Translations under genes and position numbers: made by a program
Source: an archaeon
Lineage (GTDB): Archaea; Asgardarchaeota; Hermodarchaeia; Hermodarchaeales; Hermodarchaeaceae
Reading direction: 5' to 3'
DNA length: 25,711 bases
NCBI GenBank assembly: GCA_016550425.1
Contig: JABXGS010000199.1
Location: 1-25,711, forward strand
Shown here: positions 15,871 to 22,449 of the stretch, one piece after another
How positions within the stretch are numbered: the stretch's first letter is position 1
Layout of the letters: every line of letters starts with the position of its first letter
Notes under the pieces: generated by a model
The model's database searches: none
What the model was told of the DNA's origin: nothing
Seen by the model: only the letters and a program-made list of their open reading frames with translations

Positions 15871-16156
15871 CTCATCGACTATTTATCATACTTTTTTTTA
15901 TCACATTCTGAGTAATCAATGATTTCACGTAGAACGTATTTACAGAGAAAATACATCGATTTCAAAATAGGTCCAAAGAAACCCCAATTAATACTTACCA
16001 TTTATTTGAATTAAGCACAGGAATCACTGAAATACCAGGAAGCCTAGTAATGCTTCATCGTCGATTGGATTATACCGAACGAAATATTCAAAATGAAGTG
16101 ATGAGAGCTCTAAGTAAAAAGGCGTTTCATACCAACAAATCTTAGGTTAGCTGTCA
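15871..16156 (+). other. Intergenic region with oligo-T and an orphan open frame
   Basis: A T8 run at 15892-15899, about 20 bases after the tautomerase stop, is a likely archaeal terminator. Beyond it, one plus-strand frame is open from 15933 to a TAG at 16145 (71 codons). It contains only one ordinary start, ATG at 16050, giving 31 residues (MLHRRLDYTERNIQNEVMRA and a basic tail). There is no ribosome binding site and no family that I recognise. It may be a gene remnant or chance. Confidence 0.4.
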
Positions 16157-16849
16157 ATGGGTAAAAAAAGCAAAAAACACCAAAAGCGAAAAAAGACTAC
16201 TAAGCGGAAAGTGAAGATAAAGAGTGGAAAATCATCTCAGAATTTTCCGTGGATCATTGTATTAGTTATTGTTGTAATCTGTATTGGTGTTGGTGGTGCA
16301 TTAGTGTTCTTCTTGAGCACCCCACCGAGTGTTCCACCAGACTCTAATGGAACAAATCTCACAAGAGCGCCAGGCTTTTCATTGACTAGCATAGATGGTG
16401 AAGATTTCTCGCTTTCAGGTTTTCGTGGGCAAGTTGTTGTTCTTGATTTGATGGGGACAACCTGCATTCCTTGTATTGAGCAAATGGAACACTTACATTC
16501 AATCGATGGTCTTTTTGAAGATAGTATTCAAATTATTTCAATTAGTGTATCAGGGGATAGTGATGAGCAGTTGCGCCAATTTGCTTCAGATCACAATATA
16601 GATTGGCTCGTGGCCCGAGATACAGATAATGTTGGAATAGATTATAGTGTTCGCTTCATCCCAACCATTGTTATTATTGACCAAGATGGATACTTAAGAA
16701 ACCGTCACTCGGGTATAGCTGCTGCATCAGTATTACAAGATGAAATCAATGTTTTACTGAATGACAATGCCTTTTCATTTGCATTGATTTTGCCCGTTAT
16801 TGAAGGGTTGTCAGGAGGAAAAATTCTTTGCTGTCTCCCCTTCTGCTAG
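16157..16849 (+). CDS. Membrane-anchored TlpA/thioredoxin-like protein
   Basis: A 230-residue protein. A strongly basic N-terminus (about 25 residues, mostly K, R and S) leads into one transmembrane helix (about 31-53), so the remainder should lie outside the cell. The thioredoxin-like domain (about 70-210) follows the TlpA/AhpC pattern: APGFSLTSIDGEDFSLSGF, then VVVLDLMGTTCIPC with redox cysteines C103 and C106, and the cis-proline loop RFIPT (P169) before an IIDQDG hairpin. It would reduce disulfides on surface proteins. The last 22 bases overlap the CcdA gene, whose ribosome binding site is inside this frame. The two are therefore translationally coupled, and CcdA should supply the electrons. 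The extra C-terminal cysteines (CCLPFC) come from the overlap region. Confidence 0.88.
   Translation: MGKKSKKHQKRKKTTKRKVKIKSGKSSQNFPWIIVLVIVVICIGVGGALVFFLSTPPSVPPDSNGTNLTRAPGFSLTSIDGEDFSLSGFRGQVVVLDLMGTTCIPCIEQMEHLHSIDGLFEDSIQIISISVSGDSDEQLRQFASDHNIDWLVARDTDNVGIDYSVRFIPTIVIIDQDGYLRNRHSGIAAASVLQDEINVLLNDNAFSFALILPVIEGLSGGKILCCLPFC
16812..16830 (+). promoter_or_regulatory. Ribosome binding site fixing the TTG start of ccdA
   Basis: AGGAGG at 16813-16818 lies nine bases before the TTG at 16828, an ideal match and spacing. It decides an otherwise doubtful start and lies inside the upstream thioredoxin gene. Confidence 0.8.
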
Positions 16850-17523
16850 TATTGATTTATCTTGGGGGAATTGTTGCGGCCTTTGGTCCATGTTCTTTAG
16901 CGACGATTCCAGTTTATCTCGGTTATATTGCTGGAAGCGCTAACAGCCTTTGGAAAGGCATTACTTCCGGTATCGTTTTTACTGTTGGTCTCTCCTTAGT
17001 CTTTGCTCTCCTAGGGGCTGCAGCGGTTTTAATCGGAATTTTCTTGCCTTCTGTGGCAATCATCTATGCTGTTCTTGGTATCATCATGATTGTCTTTGGG
17101 GTGATGCTTTTAGGAGTGTTCCAACAATATACTTGTCGCTTTATACCGCATGAAAAAGCCACACGTTTTTCTGGCCCCTTAGGAGCTCTTGTGTTAGGAT
17201 TGAGCTTTGGATTTGTTTGGACTCCTTGTGTTACACCTATGCTTGGCGCTGTGTTAATTCTAATAATGTTCAGTGGTAGCTTGCTTGTTGGTGCAGGATT
17301 ACTCTTTATCTTTGGGGTTGGATATGGCACGCCTCTAATCATTGCAGGAGGATTGCTAGCTAATGGTCAACAAATATTGGGAGAACGTTATGAGAAAGCC
17401 TCACGTTGGATTATGCGTATTGGTGGGATTATCCTAATAGTCCTCGGCATTGACTTGCTATTACCACTTTTTGGGTTTCCAACTTTCATCTTTCGAATTC
17501 TGAATGGCGGAATCGGTCCCTGA
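16828..17523 (+). CDS. ccdA: CcdA-type thiol-disulfide transporter
   Basis: A 231-residue integral membrane protein with six transmembrane helices, the standard size of CcdA (the minimal relative of the DsbD membrane domain). The two cysteines that relay reducing equivalents are present in their usual contexts: C22 in AAFGPCSLATIP in helix 1 and C134 in FVWTPCVTPMLG in helix 4. A third cysteine, C103, lies in the loop between. It carries electrons from cytoplasmic thioredoxin across the membrane to an outer thioredoxin-like partner, here most likely the protein encoded just upstream with a 22-base overlap. The purpose could be cytochrome c maturation or general surface disulfide reduction; no heme genes are in view. 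The TTG start is supported by a perfect AGGAGG. Confidence 0.93.
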   Translation: MLSPLLLVLIYLGGIVAAFGPCSLATIPVYLGYIAGSANSLWKGITSGIVFTVGLSLVFALLGAAAVLIGIFLPSVAIIYAVLGIIMIVFGVMLLGVFQQYTCRFIPHEKATRFSGPLGALVLGLSFGFVWTPCVTPMLGAVLILIMFSGSLLVGAGLLFIFGVGYGTPLIIAGGLLANGQQILGERYEKASRWIMRIGGIILIVLGIDLLLPLFGFPTFIFRILNGGIGP

Positions 17524-17647
17524 GTTAGATTTTTTGAGACAAATATGGCAGATAGGACCAGCCTAGCGACGCTTTTTACTTTAGGAGATTTCATTTAGTT
17601 TTGAAGATTTTAAAAATGAAAGAAGAAGTTGATTAAATTCGTCTAAA

Positions 17648-18865
17648 TTAACACTCAAGTGCGTTGCTTTTGATTGAATTTTTAATCAGTGATTCTTTGT
17701 TTTTAGAAACATTGGACACTAGTTTCAAAATCTGATCATATCCCTTTTGAATTAGATATGAAAAGAGGAATATAAACGGGACAAATAATAAGGCGATATA
17801 GAGGTTTTCTGCTGCCAGCATGTCGATCTGGAGACCAAAGGTCATAATTGCTGTAAAGGCGGTAAGAAAGATTCTGTGGAAGAGATAGACACTGTATGTG
17901 GAATATGCGGTTACTGACACAGCTAATACGAGTTTTCTTTTAGAGCCAATAAATCCAATTCCGCGGAAAATAACATTGGATAAGGAAAAAACGAAGATTA
18001 TGAAGGACATGATTATCAGGTTTATTAGAAGAATTGCTGGTGCTAATTGAAAGAAGCTAGAATACAATTCTAGAATAATATGCAAACTGGATGTTCCGTA
18101 TTCTGCAATGAAAGAGAGGTAGCAAAACTGCGTTAAAAACGTGAATGCAATAAAACCTAAAATAGTAGTCAATAAGGGTATGAGGAGTAAGACCTCCGGT
18201 TTTATCTTACTCAAACGTTCTTTCACACGCTGGTACTCAGGAGAGGTATAAAATAGAGCTGAAATTATGCCAAAGATGAAAATTAAATAGTAAAGGAAAA
18301 ACCTGTGCTCAACAAGCCCAAAAACCCCATTAAGAAACAGAAAGAAGAACAGAATACCAATTGAAGCAGGTATAATCCACTTAATTGATTCGAATAGATT
18401 CAAGACGATATAAATCAAGTAATAGATCACAATTATACCAATAAACCAAAGCGTGAGCATAGGCGGGCCAAAATACGGAGCTACTATGATTTGCAATCCC
18501 AAAAAGTGGTATATTAAGTAAAATGGGTTAATGCCTATATACCCCACAAAAAAGAGAAACAGGATAATGGCAACCCAATAAAGGGGAAAAACCCGTATGA
18601 ATCTCTTCTTTAGAAAAGCGAGGATTTTCTTAGAGGAATTAAGATTTCGATTATTCGGATTCAAATAGAGACCGAATCCTGAAACAAACACAAAAGACCC
18701 CATCGCGACGTAAATTCCGACATTATTTACTAAGAACACGCCAAATTGATCTAAGTCAAGATAGAAACAATAAGCATAGCTAAGCGGTATATGAATCAAT
18801 ATTACAACGATTAATATCGATACTATTCGCATAACATCGAATTCTGGTAATTTCTGGTTTGTCAT
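17648..18865 (-). CDS. Acyltransferase-3 family membrane protein
   Basis: A protein of about 405 residues with some ten transmembrane helices. It has the acyltransferase-3 (OafA/YrhL-like) signature. FDVMRIVSILIVVILIHIP near the N-terminus contains the proposed catalytic histidine, and about 80 residues on comes KKRFIRVFPLYWVA, the R-x-x-R-x-x-P-x-Y motif. Members move acetyl or other acyl groups onto sugars, lipids or peptides at the membrane. No glycan-synthesis genes sit beside it, so the acceptor is unknown. The C-terminus is a short lysine-rich cytoplasmic tail. ATG at 18865 is preferred over an in-frame TTG six bases upstream; only a weak AAGTGAGA precedes it. The first 86 bases overlap a possible small gene in another frame. 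The sequence is AT-rich relative to the neighbouring alcohol dehydrogenase. Confidence 0.88.
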   Translation of the reverse strand: MTNQKLPEFDVMRIVSILIVVILIHIPLSYAYCFYLDLDQFGVFLVNNVGIYVAMGSFVFVSGFGLYLNPNNRNLNSSKKILAFLKKRFIRVFPLYWVAIILFLFFVGYIGINPFYLIYHFLGLQIIVAPYFGPPMLTLWFIGIIVIYYLIYIVLNLFESIKWIIPASIGILFFFLFLNGVFGLVEHRFFLYYLIFIFGIISALFYTSPEYQRVKERLSKIKPEVLLLIPLLTTILGFIAFTFLTQFCYLSFIAEYGTSSLHIILELYSSFFQLAPAILLINLIIMSFIIFVFSLSNVIFRGIGFIGSKRKLVLAVSVTAYSTYSVYLFHRIFLTAFTAIMTFGLQIDMLAAENLYIALLFVPFIFLFSYLIQKGYDQILKLVSNVSKNKESLIKNSIKSNALEC

Positions 18866-19058
18866 CTTCAATTATCTCACTTTGGATGGAATCACGATTC
18901 CAGCGGTTACTATTTGGTCTATAGTCATAAAGATGACAAGGAGTTTGTAAGACTCGTTCAATTGCAAAACCCAATGTTTCGGCTTCTTTATGCGACTCAC
19001 CGCTATTTTGCGATATATATTTGCATGAACCAGCAAGGTTAGGAATTAGCAAAATCAC
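18780..19058 (-). CDS. Possible small gene, unknown, perhaps truncated
   Basis: A 92-codon frame starting at GTG 19058. Codons 1-64 precede the acyltransferase gene; the rest overlaps its start in another frame. The unique part looks protein-like (IPNLAGSCKYISQNSGES, then HKEAETLGFAIERVL, then TPCHLYDYRPNSNR). I do not recognise a family. The start has a strong ribosome binding site, GGGAGGT, seven bases before the GTG, which lies in the 3' arm of a hairpin (19066-19094). It may be a real small gene, or the first part of a gene cut when the acyltransferase gene arrived. If it is truncated, homology should stop near codon 60. Confidence 0.4.
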   Translation of the reverse strand: MILLIPNLAGSCKYISQNSGESHKEAETLGFAIERVLQTPCHLYDYRPNSNRWNRDSIQSEIIEDDKPEITRIRCYANSIDINRCNIDSYTA

Positions 19059-19065
19059 TCATTCT

Positions 19066-19098
19066 ACCTCCCGAAAACGAACCATACGGGAGGTTTTT
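19066..19098 (-). promoter_or_regulatory. Hairpin enclosing a ribosome binding site
   Basis: ACCTCCCG (19066-19073) and CGGGAGGT (19087-19094) form a perfect 8-bp stem with a 13-base loop. Read on the minus strand, the 3' arm is a strong Shine-Dalgarno sequence for the GTG at 19058, so folding would block translation. Read on the plus strand, TTTTT (19094-19098) follows the stem and it looks like an intrinsic terminator, but no plus-strand gene precedes it. A TATA-like TTATATTC on the minus strand (19113-19120) would start transcription very close to the hairpin. Confidence 0.5.
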
Positions 19099-19202
19099 CG
19101 AGCTATAGAGTGGAATATAACTTCGATACCATAAGGATAACATTTATTGAAACTAATTTTATTTGTAGTAATTTCGTATGAGCAAAGTCTTATTGCTCTC
19201 AA

Positions 19203-19237
19203 CACTAAGCCTTACTGAACTTTATTCCTGATTTCAT
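19203..19237 (+). repeat. Intergenic motif, copy B
   Basis: Contains AAGCCTTACTGAAC, identical to copy D over 14 bases, followed by a T-rich stretch and ATTTCAT. A small hairpin (GAGCAA 19180-19185, TTGCTC 19193-19198) comes just before it. It lies just past the end of the minus-strand flavoprotein gene. Confidence 0.55.
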
Positions 19238-19246
19238 ATAAAATGA

Positions 19247-19699
19247 TTAAGAGAAATCAAGAAGCGTTCTTTGAAGTTTGGTTTTTGAGAACTCTATTAA
19301 CATTCCTTCTTTTAGATGAAAAACAAGGATAACCCGAGTTTCCTTGGGGAACATCTTCATATAGGGGAATTGTTGGATGAGTTTTTTCCAGTAGCCATCA
19401 AATTGAAGCGAATCAGGATAGTGAATTTCAGCGTCAGCAAGGATCTGTAAGACCTTGGCATTTTGTGTAGTTTCAGGAGTAAAGATATCATGGATTTCAA
19501 AATGTACCATAGGATTTTCTCGGATATTGGCTACGGATATGTGTTCTTTTGAAATTTCTAAGAAAACGTTTGTTCCTTGAACACCATATTCATGGGGAGT
19601 CGCATTTGGTATTCCCGATTTTGAGGATGTAGCCATTGTTAGAAAATGATGGCTTTGAAGAAACTTTAGAGCAATCTCCTCGGGAGTTTTGGCATACAT
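19247..19699 (-). CDS. Pyridoxamine 5'-phosphate oxidase-like split-barrel flavoprotein
   Basis: A 150-residue soluble protein of the FMN-binding split-barrel type. The opening ALKFLQSHHFLTMATSSKSG, then PNATPHEYGVQGTNVFLEIS and the ISVANIRENPMVHFEI stretch (NIRENP is the usual N-x-x-x-N/R-P turn before the third strand) follow the family plan. The C-terminal part, with TRVILVFHLKEGMLIEF, gives the last strands. Such proteins bind FMN, F420 or heme and reduce small molecules. The cofactor cannot be told from sequence, and in archaea F420 is a real option. The length is normal. The ATG at 19699 is preceded by GAAAGGAT, close to the start. The gene stands alone on this strand, divergent from the alcohol dehydrogenase. 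Confidence 0.8.
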   Translation of the reverse strand: MYAKTPEEIALKFLQSHHFLTMATSSKSGIPNATPHEYGVQGTNVFLEISKEHISVANIRENPMVHFEIHDIFTPETTQNAKVLQILADAEIHYPDSLQFDGYWKKLIQQFPYMKMFPKETRVILVFHLKEGMLIEFSKTKLQRTLLDFS

Positions 19700-19748
19700 A
19701 TCCTTTCAAGTGAAAGAGAATAATATTAAATGCATTTCATAAACTAGA

Positions 19749-19786
19749 CAGTGAAAATTGGTTGTACGACCGCCGCCGTTTCACTG
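19749..19786. repeat. Inverted repeat upstream of flavoprotein and ADH genes
   Basis: CAGTGAAA (19749-19756) and TTTCACTG (19779-19786) are perfect inverse complements, with a GGTTGTACGACC near-palindrome inside. The element sits in the divergent promoter region (19700-19914), directly before motif copy C. It could be an operator or an RNA hairpin. Confidence 0.45.
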
Positions 19787-19815
19787 ACACACCCAAGCCT
19801 TACTGAAATTCTTTT
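19787..19815 (+). repeat. Intergenic motif, copy C
   Basis: ACCCAAGCCTTACTGAA is identical over 17 bases to copy D; the T-run that follows is degraded (ATTCTTTT). It directly follows the 8-bp inverted repeat. Confidence 0.6.
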
Positions 19816-19914
19816 GAACAAATTAAAAAGAGAAGATAATCGACTCATCTGACCTTTTATACGACCTATGCTCTAATACCCACTAAACCAATAGAACATG
19901 TGCGGGTCATATGT

Positions 19915-20946
19915 ATGTCTTCTTCGAGAGTCTCAGGATACGCAGCGAAAGCGGTAGGGCAGCCGCTCGAGCCATTCACCTATAACCCACCTAAATTAGG
20001 GGATCATGATGTTCGAGTCTCGGTCACGCACTGCGGTGTGTGCCATACCGACATCCAAGCCATTGACGACTACTACGGAATAACCACCTTTCCCTTTGTC
20101 CCAGGTCACGAAATCGTTGGTTACGTGTCAGCCGCAGGTCACAAAGTATCCGGTTTGAAGAAAGGTGACCGGGTCGGCATCGGATGGCAAGGCCGTTCTT
20201 GTGGGCAATGTGAATGGTGCTTGCAGGGCGAAGAGCAACTTTGTATGGACATAGTCAAAGCAGGAACGTGGGTCCCCTATGGCGGCTTCTCGTCCTCTGT
20301 ACTTGTGGATAGCAGCTTTGCATACCCGCTGCCCGACGCCATGCCCTCCGAGGTAGCAGCCGTCCTCATGTGCGCAGGGATTGCAGTATACTCTCCTCTC
20401 CGATTATATACAGCGCAACCCGCGCAGAAAATTGGCATCATCGGCGTAGGAGGGCTGGGCCACCTCGCATTACAGTTCGCTCACGCGCTCAACTATGAAG
20501 TCACCGCCATTTCCCATTCTCCAGAGAAGAAGGACGAGGCGCTTGCCTTCGGCGCAGACCACTTCCTCGTTTCGGACGACGAGGCCAGCTTGCGCCAGTT
20601 TGAGTTCGGTTTCGACTTGCTTCTATGCACTGCCTCTGGCAAGATCGATTGGGACATGCTTTTGACCATCTTAAAGAAAAATGGTAGATTTGTTCTTATT
20701 GGATTCCCAGACGTGGTATTCAATTCGACTGACCTCGTAGCACACCAACTGTCGATCACTGGTTCCTTCCTTGGTAACCGAACAACAATGCGGGAGATGC
20801 TCTCGTTTGCACAGACACACGGCATCGTACCTAAGGTGGAGTTGATGCCCATGACAAGGGTAAACGAAGCACTTGAGAAGGTGAGAGAGAACAAGGCACG
20901 CTACCGAATCGTGTTAGTCAACGAACCCATCGAAGTAGAAGCCTAG
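19915..20946 (+). CDS. Zinc-dependent alcohol dehydrogenase (cinnamyl-alcohol/YahK type)
   Basis: A 343-residue medium-chain dehydrogenase that interconverts alcohols and aldehydes with NADP(H). Numbering here is from the in-frame GTG at 19900. The catalytic zinc ligands are C45 in HCGVCHTD, H70 and E71 in PGHEIVG, and C158 in VLMCAGIAVYSPL. The structural zinc cysteines are C101, C104, C107 and C115. The Rossmann motif is GVGGLG (182-187). All key residues are present and the length is normal. ATG at 19915 gives the usual N-terminus (MSSSRVSGYAAK), so I prefer it to the GTG. The gene is clearly richer in GC than its surroundings: two 60-base lines I counted have 35 G/C each. That points to recent acquisition, probably from a bacterium. 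The CAD/YahK group mainly reduces aldehydes, so aldehyde removal is the likely job. Confidence 0.95.
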   Translation: MSSSRVSGYAAKAVGQPLEPFTYNPPKLGDHDVRVSVTHCGVCHTDIQAIDDYYGITTFPFVPGHEIVGYVSAAGHKVSGLKKGDRVGIGWQGRSCGQCEWCLQGEEQLCMDIVKAGTWVPYGGFSSSVLVDSSFAYPLPDAMPSEVAAVLMCAGIAVYSPLRLYTAQPAQKIGIIGVGGLGHLALQFAHALNYEVTAISHSPEKKDEALAFGADHFLVSDDEASLRQFEFGFDLLLCTASGKIDWDMLLTILKKNGRFVLIGFPDVVFNSTDLVAHQLSITGSFLGNRTTMREMLSFAQTHGIVPKVELMPMTRVNEALEKVRENKARYRIVLVNEPIEVEA

Positions 20947-20966
20947 ACATCCGATATGCTTTTACT

Positions 20967-21000
20967 CACAAACCCAAGCCTTACTGAACTTTTTTCATTT
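20967..21000 (+). repeat. Intergenic motif, copy D (best copy)
   Basis: ACCCAAGCCTTACTGAAC followed by T6 and CATTT, starting 20 bases after the alcohol dehydrogenase stop. The T6 run could serve as a terminator. It shares 17 bases with copy C, 14 with copy B and the T6-CATTT end with copy A. Confidence 0.6.
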
Positions 21001-21081
21001 AGGTCTGTAGTTCCTGGTTTTAATAAGATGATAATGACTGCAATGAACAATCCTAAAAAGCAATAATCGTTAAAAGAAAGA

Positions 21082-21357
21082 TTGGAGGTGGATGACATCT
21101 TAATACAAATCTATAATCTCGGACAGCCCATCTTTGGACTCTATCTTTTTGCTGGGCTTTGGCTAGTAATGCTTATTGGAGTAGTGATTCTGCTCAGGAT
21201 CGGTAGAGTATCCCGTCACGATTTTTGGCGTTATTTCGCTGTTATCAACATCATCATGCTACCATTAACTATCATCAGCTTACTAGCCACAATTGGCATA
21301 ATTCCAGCAGGAATTTTAGACAGTATCATCCGATTCCTCGATTTATTGTGGCCCTAA
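21082..21357 (+). CDS. Small two-helix membrane protein
   Basis: A protein of up to 91 residues with two clear transmembrane helices (about 16-39 and 51-74), a positively charged loop between them (RIGRVSRHDFWR) and a hydrophobic C-terminal amphipathic segment. The positive loop suggests both ends face outward. I know no family. The start is unsettled. TTG at 21082 and GTG at 21088 are both in frame, yet a strong GGAGGTG lies at 21085-21091, overlapping them. As a binding site it would point to a start near 21097, where the codon is ATC. The helices are unaffected by this. It is convergent with the 7-TM gene. Confidence 0.6.
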   Translation: MEVDDILIQIYNLGQPIFGLYLFAGLWLVMLIGVVILLRIGRVSRHDFWRYFAVINIIMLPLTIISLLATIGIIPAGILDSIIRFLDLLWP

Positions 21358-21382
21358 TGCAGAAATGAATTTACATTTCGTG

Positions 21383-21428
21383 AAAAAAGGAGAAAGGCCC
21401 GCAAATACTGTGAAGTGATTGTCGGGCC
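21383..21428 (-). terminator. Hairpin terminator of the 7-TM gene
   Basis: On the minus strand, GGCCCG (21428-21423) and CGGGCC (21401-21396) form a 6-bp GC stem with a 21-base loop, followed by TTTCTCC and T6 (21388-21383). It lies 16 bases after the 7-TM gene stop and between convergent genes. Confidence 0.55.
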
Positions 21429-21443
21429 CAATGCCATACTGAG

Positions 21444-22211
21444 CTAGTCTTGTTTCACACGTAGTCTTGCTATGGCTCGATTAGCTAAGGTCAGTCCAAT
21501 GTAGGATATGATTAGTCCGATAAGTGCAATAGCGAGAATTATGGGCATGAGTAATGCCAAGAATGCAACGAGTGCCATGCACATCGCAGCGATATGCCAT
21601 AAGAACATGCCGAACCATGCAATCCAATTAGCAGTTCTCAAGGCACCTGTCTGCGGTTTAGTAACCCGATACACATGGTAAAATGGAACGATGAAGAAGT
21701 AGATGATGGCTAAAATACCACCGTAAGCTACAACCACCAAGGGCATAGCGAGCCAATTCATTACACCATCACTTACGACTGCTGAAGCAGCGGGAGTAGT
21801 GAAAAACCATAGAACGACGAGAAAGGAAACGGTTGCGATGAGGAAGAGATACCTCATCCAGTGCTTTTCTTTAAACCATGGTAAGGTAAACACCAGGTTT
21901 ACCAAGAAAAATCCGTATAGTGCAACACTCGACCAAGCTGCAAGGTAGTACGGGAGGAGCTGAGTGGCAGTGGCGGTGGCAGGTAGTAGGTATATCATAG
22001 CAGCAAAGCATGTGTAGGTAAAGAGTAGGAAGAATAATATGAGGAACATCATCCAATTCCATTCTTTCTGTTCTTCCTGAGTGATTATCCAACGATAGGC
22101 AACGAAAATACCGTAGAGCAAGACAATCCAGGTCGCGATAATGAGTCCAAACTGGATGGGTGTTTCATGAATGTAAAGCATTCCAGAGAAACCCTCCGGA
22201 AACAAATCCAT
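21444..22211 (-). CDS. Seven-helix membrane protein of unknown function
   Basis: A 255-residue protein with seven predicted transmembrane helices (about 20-40, 53-77, 84-108, 121-140, 155-177, 195-215 and 220-242), an N-terminal outside stretch and a short basic C-terminal tail (RAIARLRVKQD). The layout resembles stand-alone 7-TM sensor domains of the kind fused to archaeal kinases, but no output domain is attached. No lysine suitable for retinal is evident in the last helix, so I do not call it a rhodopsin. The ATG at 22211 has no Shine-Dalgarno sequence. A TATA-like TATATGGG on the minus strand near 22290-22297 and a hairpin (22228-22258) occupy the leader. A hairpin terminator follows the gene, so it is probably transcribed alone. 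Confidence 0.75.
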   Translation of the reverse strand: MDLFPEGFSGMLYIHETPIQFGLIIATWIVLLYGIFVAYRWIITQEEQKEWNWMMFLILFFLLFTYTCFAAMIYLLPATATATQLLPYYLAAWSSVALYGFFLVNLVFTLPWFKEKHWMRYLFLIATVSFLVVLWFFTTPAASAVVSDGVMNWLAMPLVVVAYGGILAIIYFFIVPFYHVYRVTKPQTGALRTANWIAWFGMFLWHIAAMCMALVAFLALLMPIILAIALIGLIISYIGLTLANRAIARLRVKQD

Positions 22212-22227
22212 AACATTTACTATAAAA

Positions 22228-22258
22228 GAGCTTACTTTTCAAAAAAAGAAAGGTGCTC
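22228..22258 (-). promoter_or_regulatory. Hairpin in leader of 7-TM gene
   Basis: GAGC (22228-22231) pairs with GCTC (22255-22258), and ACTTTTC (22234-22240) with GAAAGGT (22248-22254, one G-U pair), around an all-A loop with a two-base bulge. It lies 17 bases before the start codon, in a leader that lacks a ribosome binding site. Confidence 0.4.
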
Positions 22259-22391
22259 GGAATCTCTCTTGGCGAGTAAGCCCATATACTGCTTATTTTA
22301 GAGAATCATTTGAGATAGGCAGATCTTCCCTGAAGGCGTTTTAATCATCATACATGTATTTCTTCGAAGACCAAATTGAAGATTTATACGA

Positions 22392-22412
22392 AAATATATC
22401 AGAGGTTAACCT
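22392..22412 (+). promoter_or_regulatory. TATA box and palindrome before carboxylesterase gene
   Basis: AAATATAT (22392-22399) is a likely TATA box, about 50 bases before the GTG. The perfect 10-bp palindrome AGGTTAACCT follows at 22403-22412, between the TATA box and the expected transcript start. A repressor bound there would block initiation. Confidence 0.45.
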
Positions 22413-22449
22413 AGCAGGTCTATTGATTTCATTCTCATGGTGAGAAATT

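Noticed and set aside
20493..20894. 133-codon open frame on the minus strand
   Set aside because: Antisense shadow of the GC-rich alcohol dehydrogenase gene.
21429..21446. Fifth copy of the intergenic motif (CCAATGCCATACTGAGCT)
   Set aside because: Only partial similarity, no T-run, and it runs into the 7-TM gene end; probably chance.
21444..22211. Rhodopsin-like reading of the 7-TM protein
   Set aside because: No lysine is placed in the last helix for retinal binding, and no rhodopsin motifs are seen.
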